15,767 nt of DNA, from assembly GCA_946410475.1 (NCBI GenBank), contig CAMKAM010000017.1, positions 1-15,767 of the forward strand, in the 5' to 3' direction. A model generated the notes under the pieces. It was not told where the DNA came from. It did not search any database and was given only the letters and a program-made list of their open reading frames with translations. Of the stretch, positions 7,385 through 13,055 are shown one piece after another (positions within the stretch are counted from its first letter, which is position 1; each line of letters begins with the position of its first letter). The stretch comes from an uncultured Bacillota bacterium. GTDB taxonomy: Bacteria; Bacillota; Clostridia; Peptostreptococcales; Anaerovoracaceae. The translations under genes and the position numbers were made by a program.

Positions 7385-9251
7385 CTCTGTGTCTCCTTCT
7401 TTCGAGTTCCTTCAGATATTTTTTCCTCAGTCTGATGTCACCCGGAACGACCTCTACGAGTTCGTCGCTGTTGATGAACTCCAGCGACTCCTCAAGGCTC
7501 ATGTCGACTGCCGGCGGCAGTTTGACTGCATCGTCGACTCCGGCGGCCCTCATGTTCGTCTTCTGTTTTGCCTTGCACGGATTGACGACCATATCATCAG
7601 ATCTGGAATTCCTTCCTATTATCATGCCTTCGTACACTTCAGTGCCCGGCTCGATGAAAAGCGTCACCCTCTCGGCTATATTCGAAAGAGCATAGGGCGT
7701 TGCTGTGCCCTGCTCCTGCGCGATAGCTACTCCGCTGGTCCTCTGCGGTATATCGCCCTTGTACGGCTCGAAGCGCGCGAAGCGTCTGACCATCGTGCCT
7801 TCGCCTCTCGTTTCGTTGATGAATTCCGATCTGTATCCGAGAAGCCCTCTCGTCGGTACGTCGAATTCCATGTGGCAGAAGCCGTTCTCCGTCATCATCT
7901 GTGTCATCGTGCCCTTTCTGAGGCTGAGTTTTGAGATGACAGATCCGGAATACTCTTCCGGTACCTGACAGACGACTTCTTCTATCGGCTCTAGTTTTTC
8001 ACCCTTTTCGCCTCTCTTAGTGATGACCTGCGGTTTGCTTACTGCCAGTTCATAACCTTCTCTTCTCATATTCTCGATGAGGATCGAAAGGTGCAGCTCT
8101 CCTCTTCCGCTGACCTTGAAGCTGTCAGTGCTGTCCGTTTCTTCTACAGTCAGGCCGACGTTGACCTCGAGCTCTTTTGCAAGTCTCTCTCTGATGCGCC
8201 TCGATGTGACATACTTTCCGGCTCTGCCTGCGAACGGCGAATCATTGACCATGAAGTTCATCGAAAGAGTCGGCTCTTCGATGCTGATCATCTCCATCGG
8301 CTGCGGATCGTTCATATCCGTGATCGTCTCACCTATCGAGATATCCGAGATACCTGATACGACGACGATATCTCCGCTCCTTGCTTCCGATACCGGCATT
8401 CTTTTGAGACCTCTGTATACGAATACCTGGTTGATCTTCTTCTGAACAGGGTCTGAGTCGATGCCCTGGCAGACTCCTACGGTCTGAGCTTCTTTCAGCG
8501 TACCGCTCGTGATCCTGCCTATCCCCAGTCTTCCGATGTAATCATCGTAAGCGAGGGCGGATATCTGCAGCTGAAGCGGCTCTTCGTCTCTGTCGGGATA
8601 CGGATCGCAATGCTCGATTATCGTATCGAACAGAGGCGTGATATCGAGTCCGCCTTCGCCCTTCGCGTTCTTACGGCGTTTTTTACCGCCGCTCTCTATT
8701 TCTATGCCTTCGACTTCACTCGGGTCTCTGACGACGATACCCTGCCTTGCGATACCGTAAAGGATCGGGAAGTCGAGCTGCTTGTCATTGGCCTCGAGAT
8801 CCATGAACAGCTCGTAGACTTCATCTACGACTTCATCGATACGCGAGTCCTTCTTGTCGATCTTGTTGATGAGCAGGATCGGGTTCAGGCCCTGCTCCAG
8901 GCTCTTTTTCAGTACGAATCTTGTCTGAGGCATCGGACCTTCGCTGGAATCCACCAGAAGGATGACCGTATCGACAGTCCTCATGATACGTTCGACTTCC
9001 GAAGAGAAGTCCGCATGTCCCGGTGTGTCGACGATATTGATCTTTGTATCACCGTGCATAACAGAACAGTTCTTCGAATAGATCGTTATACCTCTCTCCC
9101 TTTCTATGTCATCGCTGTCCATGACGCAGTCAACGACTTCCTCGTTGTCCCTGAATACTCCGCTCTGGGACAGGAACGCGTCTACCAAAGTCGATTTTCC
9201 GGCGTCTACGTGCGCTATAACAGCTATGTTGATTATCTTCTCACTTGCCAC
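7377..9251 (-). CDS. typA: Ribosome-associated GTPase TypA/BipA
   Basis: Translational GTPase related to EF-G and LepA that binds the 70S ribosome and supports ribosome assembly, cold growth and stress responses; 624 residues against about 605-615 usually. G1 is AHVDAGKST at 13-21, G3 DTPGHADF at 75-82 with the catalytic His, and G4 NKID at 129-132. EF-G-like domains II, III and V follow (ISALAYDDYIGRLGIGRI; SGRGELHLSILIENMRREG; VPTRGLLGYRSEF) and then the BipA-specific C-terminal domain (NAER-like SNIAERVTLFI, then EVYEGMIIG). Oddities: G1 reads DAGKST where most TypA have DHGKTT, and there is an extra stretch of roughly 25-30 residues near 174-202 containing a basic patch KKRRKNAK. The start is GTG, chosen because it gives the usual 6-8 residue lead to the G1 strand; SD AAAGGA lies about 10 nt upstream. 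First gene of the typA-mscS-dnaE-pfkA operon. Confidence 0.95.
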   Translation of the reverse strand: MASEKIINIAVIAHVDAGKSTLVDAFLSQSGVFRDNEEVVDCVMDSDDIERERGITIYSKNCSVMHGDTKINIVDTPGHADFSSEVERIMRTVDTVILLVDSSEGPMPQTRFVLKKSLEQGLNPILLINKIDKKDSRIDEVVDEVYELFMDLEANDKQLDFPILYGIARQGIVVRDPSEVEGIEIESGGKKRRKNAKGEGGLDITPLFDTIIEHCDPYPDRDEEPLQLQISALAYDDYIGRLGIGRITSGTLKEAQTVGVCQGIDSDPVQKKINQVFVYRGLKRMPVSEARSGDIVVVSGISDISIGETITDMNDPQPMEMISIEEPTLSMNFMVNDSPFAGRAGKYVTSRRIRERLAKELEVNVGLTVEETDSTDSFKVSGRGELHLSILIENMRREGYELAVSKPQVITKRGEKGEKLEPIEEVVCQVPEEYSGSVISKLSLRKGTMTQMMTENGFCHMEFDVPTRGLLGYRSEFINETRGEGTMVRRFARFEPYKGDIPQRTSGVAIAQEQGTATPYALSNIAERVTLFIEPGTEVYEGMIIGRNSRSDDMVVNPCKAKQKTNMRAAGVDDAVKLPPAVDMSLEESLEFINSDELVEVVPGDIRLRKKYLKELERRRHRDV

Positions 9252-9272
9252 TTTCTTTCAGTCCTTTCCTTT

Positions 9273-9299
9273 ATTATACGATAGAGTATTCTATCACAA
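9273..9299 (-). promoter_or_regulatory. Promoter of the typA operon with internal inverted repeat
   Basis: -10 TATAAT at 9278-9273 is a perfect match, 21 bp before the GTG start. The best -35 is TTGTGA at 9299-9294, a 4/6 match with a short 15-bp spacer. The inverted repeat GATAGA-N4-TCTATC (9280-9295) fills the spacer exactly, so a repressor or activator could act there. The -10 is well supported; the -35 and the operator role are uncertain. Confidence 0.6.
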
Positions 9300-9357
9300 C
9301 GGACAGCCTATTACAAACACCGAAGTGCTTGTTTGGGGAAACAAAAGTACAACAGAC

Positions 9358-9395
9358 AAAAAAGCAGGCGGGCGGCAATGCCGCCCGTTTTCTGC
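9358..9395 (-). terminator. Intrinsic terminator, strongest on minus strand
   Basis: Perfect 8-bp stem CGGGCGGC/GCCGCCCG (9369-9376 with 9380-9387) and a 3-nt loop. On the minus strand an outer GCAG/CTGC pair (9395-9392 with 9367-9364) extends it across a small internal loop and leads directly into six T (9363-9358). On the plus strand TTTT follows at 9388, then a T6 run at 9403-9408, so it may work both ways. It ends whatever comes leftward from the AraC gene or the gap and insulates the typA promoter. Confidence 0.9.
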
Positions 9396-9420
9396 CTGTA
9401 GGTTTTTTGAAAAGTATCGT

Positions 9421-9479
9421 GTCTGCGGTCGCACTAAAGTGAACAGTATTTATATCTTGGAGGATCAAATCCCGCAGAC
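9421..9479. repeat. Inverted repeat GTCTGCGG ... CCGCAGAC
   Basis: Eight-bp perfect arms at 9421-9428 and 9472-9479, 43 nt apart. The enclosed segment contains a smaller CACT-AA-AGTG hairpin (near 9432-9441). If transcribed, this would fold into a closed stem with an internal hairpin, just upstream of the terminator on the minus strand. Confidence 0.5.
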
Positions 9480-9531
9480 TGAAAGTGATATGGCTATATC
9501 GTAAGATAACTTAGCATGTTGGCTTACTTTG

Positions 9532-9547
9532 GTTAGCGTTAACTAAC
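9532..9547. promoter_or_regulatory. Palindrome GTTAG-N6-CTAAC, copy 3
   Basis: GTTAG (9532-9536), spacer CGTTAA, CTAAC (9543-9547): the same arms and same 6-bp spacer as the two palindromes before the AraC-family gene, with different spacer bases. Conserved arms with variable spacer is the pattern of a dimer-binding operator. A CTAAC half-site overlaps its right side. Confidence 0.6.
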
Positions 9548-9566
9548 TAACGTAAGTCTACATGAC

Positions 9567-9608
9567 AAAACGGAGCCCATCCGCTCCAAAAGGCAAATGT
9601 ATGGCTCC
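9567..9608 (-). promoter_or_regulatory. Competing hairpins, attenuator-like
   Basis: On the minus strand GGAGC (9587-9583) pairs with GCTCC (9576-9572), followed by G and four T (9571-9567), a weak terminator shape. An earlier GGAGCC (9608-9603) can pair with the same GGCTCC (9577-9572) and would prevent that hairpin. Stems are 5-6 bp. The regulatory role is inference. Confidence 0.35.
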
Positions 9609-9621
9609 ATTTAGACTTTTA

Positions 9622-9649
9622 ATATTTGGTTGTCAAGATATCCAAATAT
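9622..9649. repeat. Inverted repeat ATATTTGG-N12-CCAAATAT around a TTGACA
   Basis: Perfect 8-bp arms at 9622-9629 and 9642-9649. The 12-nt centre holds a minus-strand TTGACA (9636-9631). A -10 at 17 bp would be TAAATG (9613-9608), a poor match. It could be an operator over a weak promoter, or a stem-loop in the transcript from 9669. Confidence 0.45.
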
Positions 9650-9668
9650 GAAATAGTTTGATACTGTG

Positions 9669-9677
9669 ATTATAACA
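9669..9677 (-). promoter_or_regulatory. Candidate extended -10 promoter
   Basis: TGTTATAAT on the minus strand matches the extended -10 consensus TGnTATAAT exactly, so no -35 is required; the hexamer 17 bp upstream is not -35-like. The predicted start is near 9662, just after the AraC-family gene, pointing into the structured gap that ends at the 9358-9395 terminator. Confidence 0.45.
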
Positions 9678-9710
9678 CTTTCGCTTACAGAGTCTACTCC
9701 AAAAGGACAA

Positions 9711-10640
9711 TCAGCTTCCCAGGATCCCCTCGGCCACATCCTCGCTCGTCTCCCGGAATTCGCGCGGGCTCATGCCTATAGTGTCCCTGAACGCTTTCGC
9801 GAATTTGCTCCCGTTCTCATATCCGTACCTGCCGGCTATCTCCAGCACCGTTTCATCGGTCGATCTCAGCATCTTTGCCGCGGAGCGCATCTTTCGCGCC
9901 CTGATGTACGAATAGATCGATATCCCGTATACTCCCTTGAATATGTTTTTCAGCTGCGTACCTGACATGTGGAATACGTCCGTCAGCTCGTCCAGCGTCA
10001 CCCTCGTGTCCATGTTCTCTGTCAGGTAATCGCACATCGCCTTCGCGAGACCGACCTGCGATTTAGAGAAGCTTTTTCTCTCGTCCTGCTCCGACTGCCT
10101 GTCCATGCCGCTCAGGAACAGCAGCAGCTCGAGGATCTTGACCTTGTAATACCCCTGCCGTATGCTTTCCGGCACGGAATAAAGTTCGGAAAAGATATGC
10201 TCGATGCTGTGATCGGATCTTGCGATGAAGCAATCATCCTCCCCGCAATACTTTCTGATAACGTTCTCCGGTCTGACGTCGACGTCATCAAGAAAACATG
10301 AAAGGCACTCCGGAGCGTTCCCGAGATCTATTTCTATCGTTACCCCTTCATAATGATTCTGTGGAAAGTACTGCTCCGGCTCCATATCGTCCCTTCTGTT
10401 GGTTGAGAGATCGCCTGCCGAAAGATAGTACACCTCGTTTCTGGAGACATACTCGATCCTGCCTTTCCTGCAATGGTCGATAACATAGATGTTCTCGTTC
10501 TTCTCTGTTTCCAACCTGCACCTGGAAAGACTGGCGCTCTTATAGATCAGGCGTATCCCCGGGAATACGTCGTAAGCCGTCATCTTGAATCCGCCGGTCT
10601 CGTTAGTTATGATCTTCTGTCTCCCAACTGCTTCTTCCAT
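9711..10640 (-). CDS. AraC-family transcriptional regulator, orphan
   Basis: 309-residue regulator. Residues about 40-200 form a ligand-sensing or dimerisation part with beta-strand-rich sequence (RIEYVSRNEVYYLSAGD near 61-77 is typical of the cupin-like AraC N-domain). Residues about 205-300 hold the two helix-turn-helix units: TLDELTDVFHMSGTQLKNIF (215-234), YSYIRARKMRSAAKMLRS (243-260), VLEIAGRYGYENGSKFAKAF (265-284), then the closing SPREFR (291-296). The effector is unknown and no transporter or enzyme gene adjoins it. The operators beside its own promoter suggest autoregulation. The ATG at 10640 has an AGAGGATAG SD about 14 nt away, rather far. An alternative ATG at 10583 (Met20, GGCGGA upstream) would give 290 residues starting at MTAYDVFPG, and many relatives begin near that point. 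Confidence 0.88.
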   Translation of the reverse strand: MEEAVGRQKIITNETGGFKMTAYDVFPGIRLIYKSASLSRCRLETEKNENIYVIDHCRKGRIEYVSRNEVYYLSAGDLSTNRRDDMEPEQYFPQNHYEGVTIEIDLGNAPECLSCFLDDVDVRPENVIRKYCGEDDCFIARSDHSIEHIFSELYSVPESIRQGYYKVKILELLLFLSGMDRQSEQDERKSFSKSQVGLAKAMCDYLTENMDTRVTLDELTDVFHMSGTQLKNIFKGVYGISIYSYIRARKMRSAAKMLRSTDETVLEIAGRYGYENGSKFAKAFRDTIGMSPREFRETSEDVAEGILGS

Positions 10641-10686
10641 CGTCTTCCGTGTCTATCCTCTGTCCGCAGTATTCTCGCACCGTTGT

Positions 10687-10702
10687 GTTAGAAATGACTA
10701 AC
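10687..10702. promoter_or_regulatory. Palindrome GTTAG-N6-CTAAC, copy 1
   Basis: GTTAG (10687-10691), spacer AAATGA, CTAAC (10698-10702). It lies in the 5' leader of the AraC-family gene, about 35-50 nt after the predicted transcription start. Its centre is 34 bp from copy 2. Confidence 0.65.
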
Positions 10703-10719
10703 CTCCACTCTTAAAAAAC

Positions 10720-10737
10720 GGTTAGCAATCACTAACC
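10720..10737. promoter_or_regulatory. Palindrome GGTTAG-N6-CTAACC, copy 2
   Basis: Six-bp perfect arms GGTTAG/CTAACC with spacer CAATCA. It begins about 6 bp after the -10 of the AraC promoter, so it covers the predicted start point. A bound protein here would block initiation or elongation, which points to negative autoregulation. Confidence 0.7.
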
Positions 10738-10743
10738 AATAAT

Positions 10744-10772
10744 ATAATATTTCCTTTCAGCCTGTTTGTCAA
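10744..10772 (-). promoter_or_regulatory. Promoter of the AraC-family gene
   Basis: -35 TTGACA at 10772-10767 (6/6), 17-bp spacer, -10 TATTAT at 10749-10744 (5/6). Predicted start is near 10737, leaving a leader of about 100 nt that contains both palindromes. It points away from the tRNA promoter, whose -35 is 15 bp off. Confidence 0.8.
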
Positions 10773-10787
10773 CTTATCATTTTGCTC

Positions 10788-10816
10788 TTCACAACAGACT
10801 GAATATATGTTATAGT
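10788..10816 (+). promoter_or_regulatory. Promoter of tRNA-Val
   Basis: -35 TTCACA at 10788-10793 (5/6), 17-bp spacer, -10 TATAGT at 10811-10816 (5/6). The predicted start near 10823 is only a few bases before the mature tRNA 5' end at 10828. Confidence 0.8.
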
Positions 10817-10827
10817 ATTTCCATCGC

Positions 10828-10903
10828 GATTCGTTAGCTCAGCTGGGAGAGCGCCTGGGTGACAACCAGGAGGTCGATGGTTCAAGTCCATTACGAATCA
10901 CCA
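10828..10903 (+). tRNA. tRNA-Val (anticodon GAC)
   Basis: A 76-nt cloverleaf including an encoded CCA. The acceptor stem GATTCGT/ACGAATC pairs perfectly over 7 bp. The D-arm is TAGCTCAGCTGGGAGAGC. The anticodon stem CCTGG/CCAGG encloses the 7-nt loop GTGACAA, which places anticodon GAC after U33. The T-arm contains GGTTCAAGTCC. GAC reads GUC and GUU valine codons. It is the only plus-strand gene in the window, with its own promoter and a terminator 17 nt after CCA. Confidence 0.95.
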
Positions 10904-10919
10904 GATAAAAACTCATTGT

Positions 10920-10950
10920 AAAACCCACAGTTCCGAACTGTGGGTTTTCT
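10920..10950. terminator. Bidirectional intrinsic terminator between tRNA-Val and the G3E genes
   Basis: A 13-bp perfect stem AAAACCCACAGTT/AACTGTGGGTTTT (10920-10932 with 10936-10948) with a 3-nt loop. Because the arms end in A4 and T4, it gives a T-run on both strands. It serves the tRNA rightward and the G3E gene pair (stop at 10978) leftward. Confidence 0.92.
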
Positions 10951-10977
10951 GTTACCGTTTTATGTTACCGCAGCCGT

Positions 10978-11928
10978 CTAGAATGTAGCGACCTCGGGAT
11001 CAGGCGCTTCGCACTTCTCCACCCTTACGCATCTTACGACAGGGCCGACGCCTTCGTACGCCTCATGCTCTTCCATCTTTACTGTGCCTTTGAGTTTTAC
11101 CCACTCTCCGACGTGAAGATCGTTGTCGTGCTGCCACTTGTATACGAGAGCCGCGAACTGTATATCTTCGACGCAGCACGTCATGACGTGGCGTCCGGCA
11201 GCGAACTCCCCTCTCGGCATCTCTTCGACCATAGCCGCCCTTACCTTGAGTATCAGAGTCTTGCCGTCATATCTTCCCGGGTTCTCGTTGATGTCCCTGT
11301 ACCACTCGGCATAGTCTTCATCCTTTATCTCGATCTCAGGCGCGTCCATATCATACGGAAGAGGATCCGCTATATCATCAGGCTCGACATCGTCAGGACC
11401 GTACTCATACAGGATCTGCGCCCTTCTGTTCGCTACGCGGACTTCCTTGTGGAAGGCCATCTTGTCGAACCCGCGGACGCATCTGTTGAAGATGTCCAGC
11501 TCAGCCGTCTTCATCTTGTCGAATGTGAGCTGCCTCATATTCTGGTTGTACATCAGGAACGTCGTCGCATCGGCGAACGTCACTTCCTGATAGATTATCC
11601 ACTCCGGCGGCATGTTCCTGAAAAGGCTCTCGAGCATCCACATGCCGTTGTATTCGACGATGACCCTCTCAGCCCGGGCTTCCTTCGCCAGATGAGCCAG
11701 ATTTGCCTTCGTAAGATCCTTCTCTTCGTCTATTGCCGCTACGAGCACGTTCGGGAATGCGAACTTCTCGGTCTCGTATTCCACTTCACCTTCTTCACAC
11801 AGAAGAAGCAGCGTATTCTCGCCTTCATTGAATTCCTCAGAGGAAAGTATGTCCTGGATGAACGTCGTCTTTCCTGCGCCGAGGAAGCCGGTAAAAAGAT
11901 ATACCGGTATATCTCTGTTATTATCCAT
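10978..11928 (-). CDS. G3E-family P-loop protein with C-terminal TIGR03943/DUF1980-like domain
   Basis: 316 residues. The N-terminal half is a COG0523/CobW-like P-loop domain with Walker A GFLGAGKTT at 14-22 and a Walker B-like VIVEYNGMW at 89-97. It departs from the family: the NEFGE switch is CEEGEVEYE (44-52), the CxCC metal motif is absent, and the G4 NKxD position reads NRCV (148-151). After an acidic linker (about 178-205) the C-terminal 95 residues (GKTLILKVR at 222-230, GRHVMTCCVEDIQFAALV at 245-262, EWVKLKGTV at 275-283, then a final EAPDPEVATF) resemble the conserved C-terminal domain of TIGR03943/DUF1980 (YcgQ) proteins, which work with UPF0718 permeases in what is thought to be metal handling. 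No permease is seen here. It starts 27 bp after the upstream CobW gene, with SD CAGGAG. Role inferred: partner of that protein. The second-domain match is from pattern memory and needs a profile check. Confidence 0.75.
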   Translation of the reverse strand: MDNNRDIPVYLFTGFLGAGKTTFIQDILSSEEFNEGENTLLLLCEEGEVEYETEKFAFPNVLVAAIDEEKDLTKANLAHLAKEARAERVIVEYNGMWMLESLFRNMPPEWIIYQEVTFADATTFLMYNQNMRQLTFDKMKTAELDIFNRCVRGFDKMAFHKEVRVANRRAQILYEYGPDDVEPDDIADPLPYDMDAPEIEIKDEDYAEWYRDINENPGRYDGKTLILKVRAAMVEEMPRGEFAAGRHVMTCCVEDIQFAALVYKWQHDNDLHVGEWVKLKGTVKMEEHEAYEGVGPVVRCVRVEKCEAPDPEVATF

Positions 11929-11955
11929 CGTTATCAGATTCTCCTGCTGTTTTCC

Positions 11956-13011
11956 TTAAAGCCCGAACAGAGCCTTTATCCTGTCTTCCTCAAGATCCAC
12001 ACCTATGACGCAGATCATCCCTGTAGCTTCCGCTGTGCCTGTCCTTACCTCCGGCTCGCCCGGGATGTAGTCGAAGTGGATCCATTCGCCGTCTTCGCCC
12101 TCTACGATGCCCTTTGAGCGGAGCACCTGACCGTATTCCGTGAAGTTATCAAGTTCCTTGAGAGCTTCCTCGATCTGCTCTTTTGTGAACTTGTGGGTCG
12201 TCTGCACGCCGATCTCGCTGAACACTTCGTCGGCATGGTGATGGTCATGATCGTGATGATGATGGTGATGCTCGTGGTCGTGGTCGTGATCGTGATGATG
12301 GTGATGTTCGTGGTCATGATCATGCTCATGTTCGTCGTGGTCATGATCATGGTGATGATGCTCGTGCTCATGCGCATAAGCCTCTTCACGCAGCTTGTCG
12401 AGTTCAGCCGAAAGAGTCTTCTTCATCTCCATAGTATCGAGGATCTGCTTACCGGAGATCTGATCCCACGGTGTCGTGACCATCGACGCATGGTCATTCA
12501 GTTCGCGCAGCATCCTCACGCAGTCGTCCAGCCTCTCCTGATCGAGATCCTGGGTGTGGCTGAGTATGATCGAGCTTGCATGTTCCACCTGATTCTTGTA
12601 GAACTCTCCGAAGTTCTTCATGTAGAACCTGCACTTCTTCGCATCGACGACAGTCGTGAAACCGTTCAGCTCGATCTCGTCATTGTGCAGATCCTGAACA
12701 GCTATAATGACATCGCTGAGTTTGCCGACTCCCGACGGCTCTATCAGTATCCTCTCGGGGCTGTAATCCTCGATGACCTGCGCCAGCGCCCTGCCGAAGT
12801 CTCCTACGAGAGTGCAGCAGATGCATCCGGAGTTCATCTCGTTCACCATGACTCCCGTCTCTTTGAGGAAGCCTCCGTCGATGCCGATCTCACCGAACTC
12901 GTTTTCGATGAGCACCAGTTTTTCATCGCCGTACGCCTCAGCTATCAGTTTCTTTATAAGTGTTGTTTTTCCTGCTCCCAGGAAGCCGGAAAAAATGTCG
13001 ACCTTCGTCAT
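11956..13011 (-). CDS. CobW/COG0523 G3E metal-chaperone-like GTPase with His-rich tract
   Basis: 351 residues. Walker A GFLGAGKTT at 9-17, NEFGEIGID at 37-45, and the metal motif NSGCICCTL at 60-68 with CxCC (Cys63, 65, 66). Walker B ILIEPSGVG is at 88-96 and TTVVDAKKC at 119-127. G4 would be near 151, where NKxD is replaced by SHTQD. A pure His/acidic tract occupies 214-259 (30 His, 16 Asp/Glu), followed by a C-terminal CobW-C-like domain from about 270 (VQTTHKFTKEQIEEALKEL, then the HFDYIPG strand). COG0523 proteins insert or deliver metals, typically zinc, sometimes cobalt or iron; the tract suggests zinc, nickel or cobalt buffering. The ATG follows AAGGG at 9 nt. It probably has its own promoter (13056-13083) and is co-transcribed with the next G3E gene. 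No Zur box is recognised. Confidence 0.9.
   Translation of the reverse strand: MTKVDIFSGFLGAGKTTLIKKLIAEAYGDEKLVLIENEFGEIGIDGGFLKETGVMVNEMNSGCICCTLVGDFGRALAQVIEDYSPERILIEPSGVGKLSDVIIAVQDLHNDEIELNGFTTVVDAKKCRFYMKNFGEFYKNQVEHASSIILSHTQDLDQERLDDCVRMLRELNDHASMVTTPWDQISGKQILDTMEMKKTLSAELDKLREEAYAHEHEHHHHDHDHDEHEHDHDHEHHHHHDHDHDHEHHHHHHDHDHHHADEVFSEIGVQTTHKFTKEQIEEALKELDNFTEYGQVLRSKGIVEGEDGEWIHFDYIPGEPEVRTGTAEATGMICVIGVDLEEDRIKALFGL
12235..12372 (-). repeat. Low-complexity CAT/CAC/GAT/GAG tract coding the His-rich loop
   Basis: 138 bp of near-repetitive triplets coding 46 residues that are only His, Asp or Glu. On the plus strand it reads as ATG/GTG/GTC repeats, which creates spurious Met/Val-rich and Met/Thr/Ile-rich frames. 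Such tracts tend to expand and contract by replication slippage, so length may vary between strains. It is not a CRISPR or tandem structural repeat. Confidence 0.9.
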
Positions 13012-13055
13012 TTGGTTTTTCCCTTCTTTCTGTCTTTTAGTCTTCTATCCTTTTT

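Larger units (their letters stand above)
9252..9710. other. 459-bp intergenic region, structured, no convincing gene
   Basis: This gap between the AraC-family gene and typA is AT-richer than its neighbours. I see no ORF with both a good SD and protein-like composition. It holds a minus-strand extended -10 (9669-9677), an inverted repeat around a TTGACA (9622-9649), two competing hairpins (9572-9608), a GTTAG-N6-CTAAC palindrome (9532-9547), an 8-bp inverted repeat with 43-nt spacing (9421-9479), a strong terminator (9358-9395) and the typA promoter. A 10-bp direct repeat CTCCAAAAGG occurs at 9584-9593 and 9697-9706. The string suggests a structured minus-strand transcript of about 300 nt or a regulated 3' UTR of the AraC mRNA. 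Confidence 0.7.

Noticed and set aside
9274..9468. A 64-residue minus-strand frame before typA
   Set aside because: It runs straight through the strong terminator hairpin and overlaps the typA promoter, has no SD, and its composition is not protein-like.
9539..9610. A 23-codon minus-strand frame starting MEPYICLLERMG, a possible leader peptide across the competing hairpins
   Set aside because: No Shine-Dalgarno precedes the ATG and there is no run of regulatory codons; chance is the simpler explanation, although its position is curious.
9584..9706. 10-bp direct repeat CTCCAAAAGG at 9584-9593 and 9697-9706 considered as insertion-element or attachment-site ends
   Set aside because: The copies are short, 113 bp apart, enclose no mobile gene and show no terminal inverted repeats.
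10828..10950. tRNA-Val considered as an integration (att) site for a mobile island
   Set aside because: No second copy of the tRNA 3' end, integrase or compositional shift is visible in the window; a terminator and housekeeping-like genes follow.
12235..12372. Repetitive tract considered as a CRISPR or tandem repeat array
   Set aside because: There are no unique spacers or fixed repeat unit; it is an in-frame codon repeat within a conserved G3E gene.
12102..12389. Met/Thr/Ile-rich minus-strand frame and a Met/Val-rich plus-strand frame (12193-13062)
   Set aside because: Both come from reading the His-coding CAT/CAC/GAT repeat out of frame; the composition is an artefact of the repeat.
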